The notes: generated from the letters alone by a model not told the origin. A DNA stretch of 64,000 nt from Colletes latitarsis (GCF_051014445.1 NC_135137.1:18539501-18603500); one strand, 5' to 3'; numbered from the stretch's first letter, positions 23,971 to 33,600 are shown. Made by a program: numbers and translations.

Positions 23971-26961
23971 ATGGAGAATATTCAAAGAAAAACAAACAGG
24001 ACTGGCAAATTTGATAGCGGACTGGCACTCATAACGGCAAACGACATGGCAACGGATGGACCACTTCCTGGTGGGGTTAATCCCACGGTCAGGAGTGTTG
24101 AGGTGAATCTTGGGGGTAAAGCTGACCTTCTTAGTGTCAGCCCAGCCCCAGTCGTCAGCCTTGAGCGGCTACCTGCAACAGGGTGGCGCAAGGCGGGGAG
24201 AGAGTCGCCACCCCGCAAGAGGCATGGTGCCGAGGGCTCGCAGCTCTTGGTCGGCGACGCAGCTCTGAGGGAAGAGGAGGAAACGTCGGGCGTCGGTGAG
24301 ACCGTCACAAACCCCGTCCCCGACGTTGACTCGCAGGATGGCGACGAATGGGCGCCTAATCCTTGCACCGGAGATGAGGCTGAGAGTATTGACTCCAGCG
24401 AGGAGGATTACGGGCCCGGTAAGAGGAAGAGGAAGGGCCCCGGTGCAGGGAGACCAAGGGGAATTTTCGTGGACCCAAGGAAATTGGGTCCCGGAATGAA
24501 GAGCTTGCCCAAGCAGGCGGACCTCCGGAACATAGCGGAGGTCATGAGGACGGACGAGCTCCTGGGTCGGCTGAAGGAGCAGCTGGAGTCCGTCGTCCGT
24601 GTGGCAGACACTGCTAGCCACCTAAAGACGACGGACATCCGTGGGCTCCGTTTGGCAGCGCGGGTGGCGATGGTCAGCGCCGAGGAACTCCACGGCAGAG
24701 CTGACCGCGCCGAGAACCCGAACAGGCCGGCCCGGGAGGTGGTCATTCGTCAAGGCGAGTGGGAGAGGAGGGCCAAGGCCCTCGAGAAACGGCTGGAGGT
24801 GGCGGATAAAACTGCCACCACCCTATCCGAAACGGTCAGGGTCAAAGACAGGGAATTGGAGCATCTCAGGCGAGAACTTGGCCGCCTCAGATATAAGGAG
24901 GAACAGCGTGGTCTGGTAAGGGCGGGGGAAGAGGTGACCGGCGTGACGCCGCCGGACCACGAGCTGCCTTTTGCCCCTCGGCCTCGGCGGAAGGATCTCC
25001 TTCCGTCCACCTTTGCCGGAGGGGACACAGATATAGAGGTCGAGATGGCGGTCCCTGGACCGTCGTCCGCACAGTGTCCCGCCCCCATTCAGGAGAAGAG
25101 TCCCGCCTCCGGAAACCCTTTGTTGGTCATGATGACCGAAGTCGTGCAAAGGGTTTCCGAGATGGCGGGTCATATATCCACCGTCGAGAAACGGGTCGAG
25201 GCACGGATGGATGCCGTTTGGCGGGCTGTATCCCGTCCGCCATTAGGGAAAGGCCCGGTGACTTTTTCTCCATCCGTGGAGGCGGCCCGGCCGGTTACAG
25301 CGAAAGGGCCGGATATGCCACAGAGAAAGGAGAAGGTCGCGGCGAAACCGGGGTGCGCAAATGCCCCCACAAAAGCCTCCGCGGTACCCCCCAAGCTGAC
25401 GCCGATGAAGAAAGGCACCGCTAAGGCTCAAGGGGGCACACCAGTGTCCGGAGGGGCGTGTGTGGTGAAGTCACCCGCCCCGAAATCCACGAAGCCGCCA
25501 AAGGCTGCGGCTCGTCCCCCTCCACCACCTCTCAAGAAGGATAGCGGCAGGTCCGCTCCGCCACCCATCAACAAGGCGAAACCCTCCCCTATCACCGTCA
25601 ACGATGGGCAGGGCACCTGGGCAGAGGTGGTGAGGCGGGGGAAGAAGGGAGGAGGTGAAAAGAGTGCTGCGCCTGCCGCATCCCTCACTAAGGGCGGCAA
25701 AATGCTCCCAGCTAGTCGGCCAGCCGCTAATACTGCCGCGGCTGGAAGTAAGAGGAAGGTTGGCGCCCAGCCTGCGGCGGTCAAATTACCGAGGTTGCCG
25801 AAAAATGCGGCAGTCTCGGTGACCGCCGCAACTGGGCGCGAAGGAGAATTGGGTCCCCTCCTTAATAGGGTGATGCCCGAGATCGTCAAAGATCTCGGGA
25901 TCACTGGGATGCGGCCCACAAGGGCGGTCACCGGGGCGCTCTTGCTAGCGATCCCCGGTGAGAAAGGAAAGGAAAAGGCGACCGCCCTGAGGGCGCGTCT
26001 TGAGGGGGCCCTCCAGGTGGAGGGTGTACGGGTGGCTTGCCCCCAAAAACAGGCCGAGATGCGTATTTCCGGCCTGTCGGAGGCAGCCACCCAGCAGGCA
26101 GTTAGGGAAGCCCTTGCAACCGCCGGGGGTTGCGGCGCTGCGGAGGTCAACGTTGGTGACCTCCGCAGGGACAGCTCAGGCATGTTTACTGCCTGGGCTC
26201 GCTGTCCCCTACGCGCCGCAACCAAGCTAGCGAAGTCCGGCCGATTAATGGTCGGCTTCTTCGAGGCCCGGCTGGCGGTACTTCCCGCGAGGTCGCTGCA
26301 ATGTCACCGCTGCCTGGAGTTTGGTCATGTCCGGCAGCGGTGCACAAGTACCGTAGATCGCAGCGGCCTCTGTTACCGTTGCGGAGGGGCCTCCCACACA
26401 GCCAGGGAGTGTACGGCCGCCCCAAAATGCCCCCTTTGTGTGGGCTTGGGGCGGCCAGCGGATCATCGAATGGGTGGGGCGGCGTGCCGTCCCCCCAAAC
26501 GGAAGGGGAAGAAGGCAAAGGGTGCGGTTGTGTCCCCATCCACGGTGCCAGCTGGTGTTGAGCCGCCACCACTGTCCGTCGCGATGGAGGTTCAGGGGGC
26601 GGCTTGTTCCCAGCCGTCCCCTGCTGTGGTGTCGGGGGTTACTCCCGCCCCAGCACCTGTCGCGGCGGCAGTGAATGTGGTGGGGTGCCCACCCGCACCC
26701 CCGCCGGTGACGGAGATGATGGAGGTGGATGTGGCGCCTTGCGACTCGGCGCCCTCCACCTCCACGAAATCGGAAGGCGTGCTGTCTGGTGGGGGTGCTG
26801 CAGAGCCCCCACCACAAGCGGCAGCACAGTCGCCGTGCGGGTCAGAGCCCCTTAGTCGTGGGGTGATGGCCTCGTACGGCGGCAAAGATCCGGGGCGTGC
26901 AGAGGCGCCCCAAAACGTTGGACGGGGAGGCCTGGAGGAGGCCGCGGGTGAGACCCGATAA
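23971..26961 (+). CDS. ORF1, gag-like RNA-binding protein with three zinc knuckles (996 aa)
   Basis: ORF1 protein of the retrotransposon. It is expected to bind the element RNA, form ribonucleoprotein particles and help deliver them to the nuclear target. The frame is open from a GTG at 23935, but the first ATG, at 23971, is the realistic start. N-terminal part: acidic stretch, then a basic GKRKRKGPGAGRPRG nuclear-localisation-like patch (about 24418-24462). A charged, probably coiled-coil segment follows (about 24670-24900). Next is a long Pro/Ala/Lys-rich linker, then a conserved domain ending in the knuckles. Knuckles 1 and 2 are CX2CX4HX4C at residues 778-791 and 801-814. Knuckle 3 is atypical, CX2CX8HX6C, at 820-839. 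The tail is Pro/Ala-rich. I recall most R1-clade ORF1 proteins as shorter (roughly 450-750 aa), so this one looks long. The TAA stop overlaps the ORF2 ATG. Confidence 0.9.
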   Translation: MENIQRKTNRTGKFDSGLALITANDMATDGPLPGGVNPTVRSVEVNLGGKADLLSVSPAPVVSLERLPATGWRKAGRESPPRKRHGAEGSQLLVGDAALREEEETSGVGETVTNPVPDVDSQDGDEWAPNPCTGDEAESIDSSEEDYGPGKRKRKGPGAGRPRGIFVDPRKLGPGMKSLPKQADLRNIAEVMRTDELLGRLKEQLESVVRVADTASHLKTTDIRGLRLAARVAMVSAEELHGRADRAENPNRPAREVVIRQGEWERRAKALEKRLEVADKTATTLSETVRVKDRELEHLRRELGRLRYKEEQRGLVRAGEEVTGVTPPDHELPFAPRPRRKDLLPSTFAGGDTDIEVEMAVPGPSSAQCPAPIQEKSPASGNPLLVMMTEVVQRVSEMAGHISTVEKRVEARMDAVWRAVSRPPLGKGPVTFSPSVEAARPVTAKGPDMPQRKEKVAAKPGCANAPTKASAVPPKLTPMKKGTAKAQGGTPVSGGACVVKSPAPKSTKPPKAAARPPPPPLKKDSGRSAPPPINKAKPSPITVNDGQGTWAEVVRRGKKGGGEKSAAPAASLTKGGKMLPASRPAANTAAAGSKRKVGAQPAAVKLPRLPKNAAVSVTAATGREGELGPLLNRVMPEIVKDLGITGMRPTRAVTGALLLAIPGEKGKEKATALRARLEGALQVEGVRVACPQKQAEMRISGLSEAATQQAVREALATAGGCGAAEVNVGDLRRDSSGMFTAWARCPLRAATKLAKSGRLMVGFFEARLAVLPARSLQCHRCLEFGHVRQRCTSTVDRSGLCYRCGGASHTARECTAAPKCPLCVGLGRPADHRMGGAACRPPKRKGKKAKGAVVSPSTVPAGVEPPPLSVAMEVQGAACSQPSPAVVSGVTPAPAPVAAAVNVVGCPPAPPPVTEMMEVDVAPCDSAPSTSTKSEGVLSGGGAAEPPPQAAAQSPCGSEPLSRGVMASYGGKDPGRAEAPQNVGRGGLEEAAGETR
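26302..26487 (+). other. CCHC zinc-knuckle cluster of ORF1, copy 1
   Basis: Three adjacent Cys/His motifs: CHRCLEFGHVRQRC, CYRCGGASHTAREC, and a longer third beginning CPLC and ending GGAAC. All metal ligands are present. In copy 2 the histidine of the first motif is replaced by leucine. Confidence 0.92.
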
Positions 26962-26963
26962 TG
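26959..26963 (+). promoter_or_regulatory. TAATG stop-start overlap between ORF1 and ORF2
   Basis: TAA of ORF1 (26959-26961) shares its last A with the ATG of ORF2 (26961-26963). The same pentamer is kept in copy 2 at 42737-42741. In silkworm SART1 a UAAUG overlap is reported to give ORF2 by termination-reinitiation, so the same coupling is inferred here. Confidence 0.85.
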
Positions 26964-29900
26964 TCTCAACGCCTCCTCCAGGTCAATTTGAACCACTGCC
27001 GGGGGGCTCAGGATCTCATGCTCCAAACCTTCCGGCAGTGGAACATCGGGATGGCCGTGATCGCCGAGCCCTACCGTGTCCCCAAACACCCAGCTTGGGT
27101 GGGGGACCTTAACGGTGTCTCGGCGATCACTTGGCAGTACGGACGCGGCACGTGGCCGTGCTCCGTAGTGGGGAGGGGCCACGGTTTTGTGGCAGTGAAG
27201 TGGGGGGAACTCGTGGTTGCCGGGTGTTACGCGTCGCCCGCTATGGGCCTCAGCGAATTTGAGGCGTACCTCGACGAGGTGGGGAGATGCATCTCCCCAC
27301 ATCTCGCCAGTGGGGTACTCGTCCTGGGCGATTTTAATGCCCACGCTGCAGCATGGGGCTGCCCCAGGACGACCGTGAAGGGCGACGCAATGCTCGTATG
27401 GGCGGCGGGTCACGGCCTTGTAGTGTTGAATCAGGGAGCCGTGAGCACGTGTGTGCACGCGCGGGGCGAGTCGATCGTCGACATATCGTTGGCGAGCCCC
27501 GCCATAGCGCGCCGTGTGTCCAACTGGAGGGTCGCGGAAGAGGTGGCCACGTTAAGCGACCACCTCTATATTACGTTCTCCGTATCCGCGACCCCCGGCG
27601 TAAATGGACCCCGCCAACTGGGCAGAGAAGCACACCCGGCGCCACGCTGGTCCGCCAAAAGGCTGGACCCGGACGCCCTAGCGATGGCAGCCTCCGTTGT
27701 GGCATGGCAGGAGATGCCACGCCGGACCCTCGGCAATCCTTCTGCCGGGGCGCGTTGGTTCCGGGAGACCATGTCGTCGTTGTGTGACGCGGTCATGCCC
27801 CGGGCCACCGCCCCGAGCCGCGGGGGGTCCGTGTACTGGTGGTCGGGCGAGATCGAGGACTTACGCACTCGGTGCGTCCTCGCTCGACGCCAGTACACCC
27901 GCGCCAGGAGACGGCGCGGGGCGACGGAGGCAGAGGTGGTGTGGTTGCGCGGGGAATTTTCCCTGGCGCGCAGAACCCTCCGCCGGGCCATCGCGACCGC
28001 GAAAGCCCAGGCATGGACGGAGCTCCTCGGCTCTCTGGATGCAAATCCATGGGGGCGCCCTTATCATATGGTCGCAGGGAAGATGCGATCATGGGCGCCC
28101 CCGATCACAGAGAGTCTCGACCCCCAGCTGCTCGGGGAAACTATGCGCGTCCTCTTCCCCGTTGGGGGAGAGGCGTTCCTGCATCCCCCCGAGCCACAGC
28201 CGGATCACCCGCCTTGGTGGTCCGACGAACTGGGGGTCTCCGAGGAGGAGCTGGCCAGGGCCGTCCGGAGAATGGCTGCCAAGAAGACGGCGCCAGGACC
28301 GGACGGCATACCTGGCAGGGCCTGGGCGATAGCGGTGGGTGCTCTGGGGGCTGGCTTGATACGCGTCTTTGACGAGTGCCTGCGGACCGGTCAGTTCCCC
28401 CCCATATGGAAGGTGGCGAGGTTGGTCCTCCTCCACAAGCCAGGGAAGCCCGCGGATTCTCCATCTGCGTTCCGACCCATTTGTCTGTTGGACGAAGCTG
28501 GAAAGCTCCTCGAGCGGGTCATTGTATCCCGGCTCGAGGGGCACCTGTCCCGCGTCGGCCCCGATCTGGCCGACCGACAGTTCGGCTTTCGCCGGGGCCG
28601 CTCCACGGTCGACGCCATAGCGACCGTACGGACCCTGGCGGAATCGGCAATCTCCCGGGGGGGTGTGGCGTTGGCAGTCTCGTTGGACATAGCCAACGCC
28701 TTTAACACCGTCTCCTGGGGGGCGATAGGTCGGGCACTTCAGTACCACCGGGTGCCCGCCTATCTATGCCGACTGATCGGGGATTATCTGCGGGGCAGGG
28801 TAGTCCAATATCCGGGACGGAACGGGATTGAGCAGAGAGCGGTGCACCGCGGGGTTCCACAGGGGTCGGTCCTCGGGCCGCTCTTGTGGAACTTGGCGTA
28901 TGACGCGGTGCTGCGGGCTGACCTCCCCGTCGGCGTGTCGTTGGTTTGTTATGCCGACGACACCCTGGTGATAGCCGACGGGGACACGTGGAGGAGGGCC
29001 GTGGCCCTCGTGGAGGAAGGGACGGCAAGAGTCGTTGCCGAAGTGGAGCGTCTGGGGTTACGCGTGGCACCCCAGAAGACCGAGGCCATCTGGCTGTGTA
29101 ACGTCAGTGGTCGTGGGGTGCCGCGCCAGGCGTCTCTACGGGAGGGCGGAGCCCAAGTCGCGGTGGGGCGCCGGATGAAGTATTTGGGCCTCACTCTCGA
29201 CAGCTACTGGCGTTTCGGGCATCATTTGGAAGGGTTGGGACCCCGTATTGAAAGGGCAGCGGCCGCGTTAGGTCGCATAATGCCAAATCTCGGGGGTCCC
29301 AACATGGCGGCACGGCGGCTGTATTTGGGAGTCGTCCGGTCCATGGCGCTTTATGGCGCGCCGATATGGGCCGGCGGTCTGATGGCAAATCGGCGGGGTG
29401 CATTTGTGCTCCGCCGGTTACAGAGGTTGGTCGCCATCAGAGTCGTGCGGGGATATCGCACGATCTCCTATACAGCCGCTACCTTGCTGGCGGGTTCCGC
29501 ACCGTTTCACCTGCTGGCGAAAATGGACGCAGAGGTGTATCAAAGCCTCTGCGACCTTCGCCAGCGGGGCCTGGACCCGCACGGCGAGGAGGCCGCCAGG
29601 GCCCGAAGCCAGGCGCGGCGAAGCGTCTATAGTCGGTGGCTGGTCTGGTTATCGAAGCCAGACCAGCGGGATGATCGCGTCGCCGCGGCGGTCCGCCCAG
29701 TGTTTTATGCCTGGGTAGGCCGTAGCTGGGGTACGCCCACCTACCGCCTGACACAGGTACTGACCGGACACGGTTGCTTCGGTCGGTACCTGCATCGGAT
29801 AGGGCGGGAGGCGACGGCTGCGTGTCGTCACTGCAGGGGAAGGGAGGACACCGCGCAGCACACGCTGCAGTTTTGCCCGGCGTGGGCAGCGCAGCGCGGT

Positions 29901-30077
29901 GTCCTCGTTGGAGTAGTTGGAGCGGACCTCTCGCTACCGGCCGTCATACGTGCGATGGTCGGCAGTGAGGAGGCATGGGCGGCCATGGCCTTATTTTGTG
30001 AAGAGGTCATGGCCGCCAAGGAAGACGCCGAAAGGGCGCGAGAGGAGGTGGGGGGCAGGCGGCGACGCCGACCGTAA
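26961..30077 (+). CDS. ORF2, APE endonuclease and reverse transcriptase (1038 aa)
   Basis: The retrotransposition enzyme. It nicks the target and reverse-transcribes the element RNA from the nick (target-primed reverse transcription). Endonuclease, about residues 5-210: NLNHC (9-13), AEPY (35-38), GDFNAH (123-128), SIVDISLAS (171-179) and SDH (199-201), all expected for APE-like nucleases. Reverse transcriptase, about 440-750: PGPDG (445-449), FRPI (504-507), FGFRRGRST (541-549), motif A SLDIANAFN with Asp576, motif B GVPQGSVLGP (631-640), motif C YADD (664-667), and KYLGLTLD (740-747). A C-terminal CX2CX8HX4C motif lies at 955-972, typical of the R1 clade, followed by a basic tail. Length is normal for R1-type ORF2. 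No catalytic residue appears lost, so copy 1 may be active. Its ATG overlaps the ORF1 stop by one base. Confidence 0.95.
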   Translation: MSQRLLQVNLNHCRGAQDLMLQTFRQWNIGMAVIAEPYRVPKHPAWVGDLNGVSAITWQYGRGTWPCSVVGRGHGFVAVKWGELVVAGCYASPAMGLSEFEAYLDEVGRCISPHLASGVLVLGDFNAHAAAWGCPRTTVKGDAMLVWAAGHGLVVLNQGAVSTCVHARGESIVDISLASPAIARRVSNWRVAEEVATLSDHLYITFSVSATPGVNGPRQLGREAHPAPRWSAKRLDPDALAMAASVVAWQEMPRRTLGNPSAGARWFRETMSSLCDAVMPRATAPSRGGSVYWWSGEIEDLRTRCVLARRQYTRARRRRGATEAEVVWLRGEFSLARRTLRRAIATAKAQAWTELLGSLDANPWGRPYHMVAGKMRSWAPPITESLDPQLLGETMRVLFPVGGEAFLHPPEPQPDHPPWWSDELGVSEEELARAVRRMAAKKTAPGPDGIPGRAWAIAVGALGAGLIRVFDECLRTGQFPPIWKVARLVLLHKPGKPADSPSAFRPICLLDEAGKLLERVIVSRLEGHLSRVGPDLADRQFGFRRGRSTVDAIATVRTLAESAISRGGVALAVSLDIANAFNTVSWGAIGRALQYHRVPAYLCRLIGDYLRGRVVQYPGRNGIEQRAVHRGVPQGSVLGPLLWNLAYDAVLRADLPVGVSLVCYADDTLVIADGDTWRRAVALVEEGTARVVAEVERLGLRVAPQKTEAIWLCNVSGRGVPRQASLREGGAQVAVGRRMKYLGLTLDSYWRFGHHLEGLGPRIERAAAALGRIMPNLGGPNMAARRLYLGVVRSMALYGAPIWAGGLMANRRGAFVLRRLQRLVAIRVVRGYRTISYTAATLLAGSAPFHLLAKMDAEVYQSLCDLRQRGLDPHGEEAARARSQARRSVYSRWLVWLSKPDQRDDRVAAAVRPVFYAWVGRSWGTPTYRLTQVLTGHGCFGRYLHRIGREATAACRHCRGREDTAQHTLQFCPAWAAQRGVLVGVVGADLSLPAVIRAMVGSEEAWAAMALFCEEVMAAKEDAERAREEVGGRRRRRP

Positions 30078-30135
30078 GACCCTCCACCGCTCCCCGTGGC
30101 AGGGGGAGCGCGAAGGGGTCGGTGATGGTGTTTGT

Positions 30136-30178
30136 GGTGCGAGGTGAGGGACTTTATTCCCTCATTCCCCCACGCACC
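30136..30178 (+). other. Hairpin near start of 3' UTR
   Basis: Outer GGTGCG/CGCACC and inner GTGAGGG/CCCTCA(T) arms. In copy 2 (45868-45910) the outer stem is two pairs longer (GGTGCGAG/CTCGCACC) and the inner arm is fully paired (CCCTCAC). Pairing is kept although the sequences differ. Confidence 0.65.
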
Positions 30179-30433
30179 CAGCCCATCACCGGACCGGGGG
30201 CCCGTGGCAGGGGCCCCGTCCAGCGGGGGCGGCAGTGTTAGCCGGCCCCGCAGCCGTGGTCGCGATCGGGTGGGGGCCCGGTCGCGGCTAGTAGCAACGG
30301 CACGAGTGGGGGCGATGTCGCGTGTGACCGTGCGGCGTCGCCGGGGGGCAATCAGTTTAGTTTGCCCCCCATTGGGGGAGGAGGATCACATCTCCTCCCC
30401 CGGGAAGGGCCCGTAATAGGGCGTTGCGCCAAC

Positions 30434-30481
30434 GGGGAGAGTCACGGTAGTATCGCTAGTTTGGTTCCCGTGACTCTCCCC
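30434..30481 (+). other. Perfect 14-bp stem-loop in 3' UTR
   Basis: GGGGAGAGTCACGG (30434-30447) pairs with CCGTGACTCTCCCC (30468-30481) around a 20-nt loop. Stem and loop are identical in copy 2 at 46159-46206, which suggests strong constraint or recent common origin. Confidence 0.8.
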
Positions 30482-30504
30482 AGATAAAGGGCGCAGGCGG
30501 TCAC

Positions 30505-30588
30505 CGTGGTGTTTTAGCCGGTAAGAGTCCGGCACTACCCCGGCCTCCCCCCCCAGGGAGCCGGGGTGTCCATGAGGATTTCACCACG
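30505..30588 (+). other. Terminal three-way RNA fold next to poly(A)
   Basis: CGTGGTG (30505-30511) pairs with CACCACG (30582-30588), closing two hairpins: GCCGG/CCGGC (30517-30533) and CCCCGGCCTCCC/GGGAGCCGGGG (30538-30566, one bulged C). Copy 2 keeps the same fold with one mismatch. This is a candidate recognition element for the reverse transcriptase. Confidence 0.6.
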
Positions 30589-30590
30589 TT

Positions 30591-30611
30591 AAAAAAAAAA
30601 AAAAAAAAAAA
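30591..30611 (+). other. Copy 1 poly(A) tail, 21 A
   Basis: Uninterrupted run of 21 A residues joining CACCACGTT of the element to GGTCTGGG of the satellite. It marks the 3' end and the first-strand priming site. Confidence 0.95.
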
Positions 30612-30625
30612 GGTCTGGGTTATGC
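30612..30625 (+). repeat. Right target-site duplication of copy 1
   Basis: GGTCTGGGTTATGC, identical to 23565-23578. After it the satellite continues in register (CCGCATCTGG). Confidence 0.93.
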
Positions 30626-33600
30626 CCGCATCTGGCTCATGATTTGGCCTTCTTCGCATACTTGGTGGCCAGATCCTGGGTTTTTTTCGTGTTTGAATCA
30701 CGTAGTAAAGTGGTAACATACTGAAGCAGTCAATTCAACCTGGTTTCGATCAATGTTTTAGAGGATAACACCGGTTAGGTCTGGGTTAGGTCTGGGATAT
30801 GCGCGCATCTGGCTAATACTTTCGCCTTTTTCGCAAACTTGTTGGCTAGATCCTGGGTTTTTTCGGGTTTGAATCACGTAGTAATGTGGTACCACACAGA
30901 AGCAGTCCATTAAACCTGGATTCGGACAGTATTTTAGCGGATAACACCGGTTAGCTCTGATATTCGTCAGGGTTATGCCCGCTCCTGGCTCATGATTTTG
31001 CCTTCTTGGCATACTTGTTGGCCAGATCCTGGGTTTTTTTCGTGTTTGAAACACGTAGTAATGTGGTAACACACTGAAGCAGTCAATTAAACCTGGATTC
31101 GATCAATGTTTTAGAGGATAACACCGGTTAGGTCAGGGTTAGGTCTGGGATATGCGCGCATCTGGCTTATGCTTTCGCCTTTTTCGCAAACCTGTTGACC
31201 AGATCCTGGGTTTTTTCGGGTTTGAATCACGTAGTAATGTGGTACCACACAGAAGCAGTCCATTAAACCTGGATTCGGACAGTATTTTAGTGGATAACAC
31301 CGGTTAGGTCTGGGTTAGGTCTGGGATATGCGCGCATCTGGCTTATACTTTCGCCTTTTTCGCAAACTTGTTGGCCTGATCTTGGGTTTTTTTCGTGTTT
31401 GAATCACATAGTAATGTGGTACCACATTGAAGCAGTCAATTAAACCTGGTTTCGATCAATATTTTAGAGGATAACACCGGTTAGGTCTGAGTTAGGTCTG
31501 GGTTATGCCCGCATCTGGCTCATGATTTGGCCTTCTTCGCATACTTGTTGGCCAGATCCTGGGTTTTTTTCGTGTTTGAATCACGTTGTAATGTGGTAAC
31601 ACACTGAAGCAGTCAATTAAACCTGGTTTCGATCAATATTTTAGAGGATTACACCGGTTAGGTCTGGCATATGCGCGCATCTGGCTTATACTTTCGCCTT
31701 TTTCGCAAACCTGTTGACCAGATCCTGGGTTTTTTCGGGTTTGAATCACGTAGTAATGTGGTACCACACAGAAGCAGTCCATTAAACCTGGTTTCGATCA
31801 ATATTTTAGAGGATAACACCGGTTAGGTCTGAGTTAGGTCTGGGTTATGCCCGCATCTGGCTCATGATTTGGCCTTCTTCGCATACTTGGTGGCCAGATC
31901 CTGGGTTTTTTTCGTGTTTGAATCACGTAGTAATGTGGTAACACACTGAAGCAGTCAATTAAACCTGGTCTCGATCAATATTTTAGAGGATAACTCCGGT
32001 TAGGTCTGGGTTAGGTCTGGGTTATGCCCGCATCTGGCTCATGATTTGGCCTTCTTCGCATACTTGTTGGCCAGATCCTGGGTTTTTTTCGTGTCTGAAT
32101 CACGTAGTAATGTGGTAACACACTGAAGCAGTCAATTAAACCTGGTTTCGATCAATATTTTAGAGGATAACATCGGTTAGGTCTGGGTTAGGTCTGGGTT
32201 ATGCGCCCATCTGGCTTATACTTTCGCCTTCTTCGCATACTTGTTGGCCAGATCCTGGGTTTTTTTCGTGTTTGACTCACGTAGTAATGTGGTAACACAC
32301 TGAAGCAGTCAATTAAACCTGGTTTCGATCAATACTTTAGAGGATAACACCGGTTAGGTCTGGGTTAGGTCTGGGTTATGCGCCCATCTGGCTTATACTT
32401 TCGCCTTTTTCGCAAACTTGTTGGCCAGATCCTGGGTTTTTTTCGTGTTTGAATCACGTAGTAATGTGGTACCACATTGAAGCAGTCAATTAAACCTGGT
32501 TTCGATCAATATTTTAGAGGATAACACCGGTTAGGTCTGAGTTAGGTCTGGGTTATGCCCGCATCTGGCTCATAATTTGGCCTTCTTCGCATACTTGTTG
32601 GCCAGATCCTGGGTTTTTTTCGTGTTTGAATCACGTTGTAATGTGGTAACACACTGAAGCAGTCAATTAAACCTGGTTTCGATCAATATTTTAGAGGATT
32701 ACACCGGTTAGGTCTGGCATATGCGCGCATCTGGCTTATACTTTCGCCTTTTTCGCAAACCTGTTGACCAGACCCTGGGTTTTTTCGGGTTTGAATCACG
32801 TAGTAATGTGGTACCACACAGAAGCAGTCCATTAAACCTGGATTCGGACAGTATTTTAGTGGATAACACCGGTTAAGTCTGGGTTAGGTCTGGGATATGC
32901 GCGCATCTGGCTTATACTTTCGCCTTTTTCGCAAACTTGTTGGCCTGATCTTGGGTTTTTTTCGTGTTTGAATCACATAGTAATGTGGTACCACATTGAA
33001 GCAGTCAATTAAACCTGGTTTCGATCAATATTTTAGAGGATAACACCGGTTAGGTCTGAGTTAGGTCTGGGTTATGCCCGCATCTGGCTCATGATTTGGC
33101 CTTCTTCGCATACTTGGTGGCCAGATCCTGGGTTTTTTTCGTGTTTGAATCACGTAGTAATGTGGTAACACACTGAAGCAGTCAATTAAACCTGGTTTCG
33201 ATCAATATTTTGGAGGATAACACCGGTTAGGTCTGGGATATGCGCGCATCTGGCTTATACTTTCGCCTTTTTCGCAAACTTGTTGGCTAGATCCTGGGTT
33301 TATTTCGGGTTTGAATCTCGTAGTAATGTGGAACCACACAGAAGCAGTCCATTAAACCTGGATTCGGACAGTATTTTAGTGGATAACACCGGTTAGGTCT
33401 GGGTTAGGTCTGGGATATGCGCGCATCTGGCTTATACTTTCGCCTTTTTCGCAAACTTGTTGGCCTGATCTTGGGTTTTTTTCGTGTTTGAATCACATAG
33501 TAATGTGGTACCACATTGAAGCAGTCAATTAAACCTGGTTTCGATCAATATTTTAGAGGATAACACCGGTTAGGTCTGGGTTAGGTCTGGGTTATGCGCC

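Larger units (their letters stand above)
30078..30590 (+). promoter_or_regulatory. Copy 1 3' UTR
   Basis: 513 nt, GC-rich, with four clear inverted repeats. A long hairpin spans 30136-30178. A 14-bp perfect stem lies at 30434-30447/30468-30481. A terminal three-way fold spans 30505-30588 and ends 2 nt before the poly(A). No reading frame of interest. The 3' end of LINE RNA is usually what the reverse transcriptase recognises. Confidence 0.8.
23579..30611 (+). mobile_element. R1-clade non-LTR retrotransposon copy 1, apparently complete
   Basis: A 7033-bp element bounded by a perfect 14-bp target-site duplication and ending in 21 A residues. Order: 5' UTR with inverted repeats (23579-23970), ORF1 gag-like protein with three zinc knuckles (from 23971), TAATG overlap, ORF2 with APE endonuclease, reverse transcriptase and C-terminal CCHC (26961-30077), then a structured 3' UTR and poly(A). 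There are no LTRs. Base composition is far more GC-rich than the satellite. Both frames are open, and the short perfect duplication and clean tail suggest recent insertion. The clade call rests on the two-ORF layout, the NLNHCRGAQDL start of ORF2 and the C-terminal CCHC. Placement among R1, TRAS and SART needs a tree. Confidence 0.93.

Noticed and set aside
26592..27458. 288-codon antisense frame across the ORF1/ORF2 junction (and a 265-codon one at 25428-26225)
   Set aside because: Antisense shadows of GC-rich coding sequence. The copy 2 counterparts are shorter or split, and no known domain is recognised.
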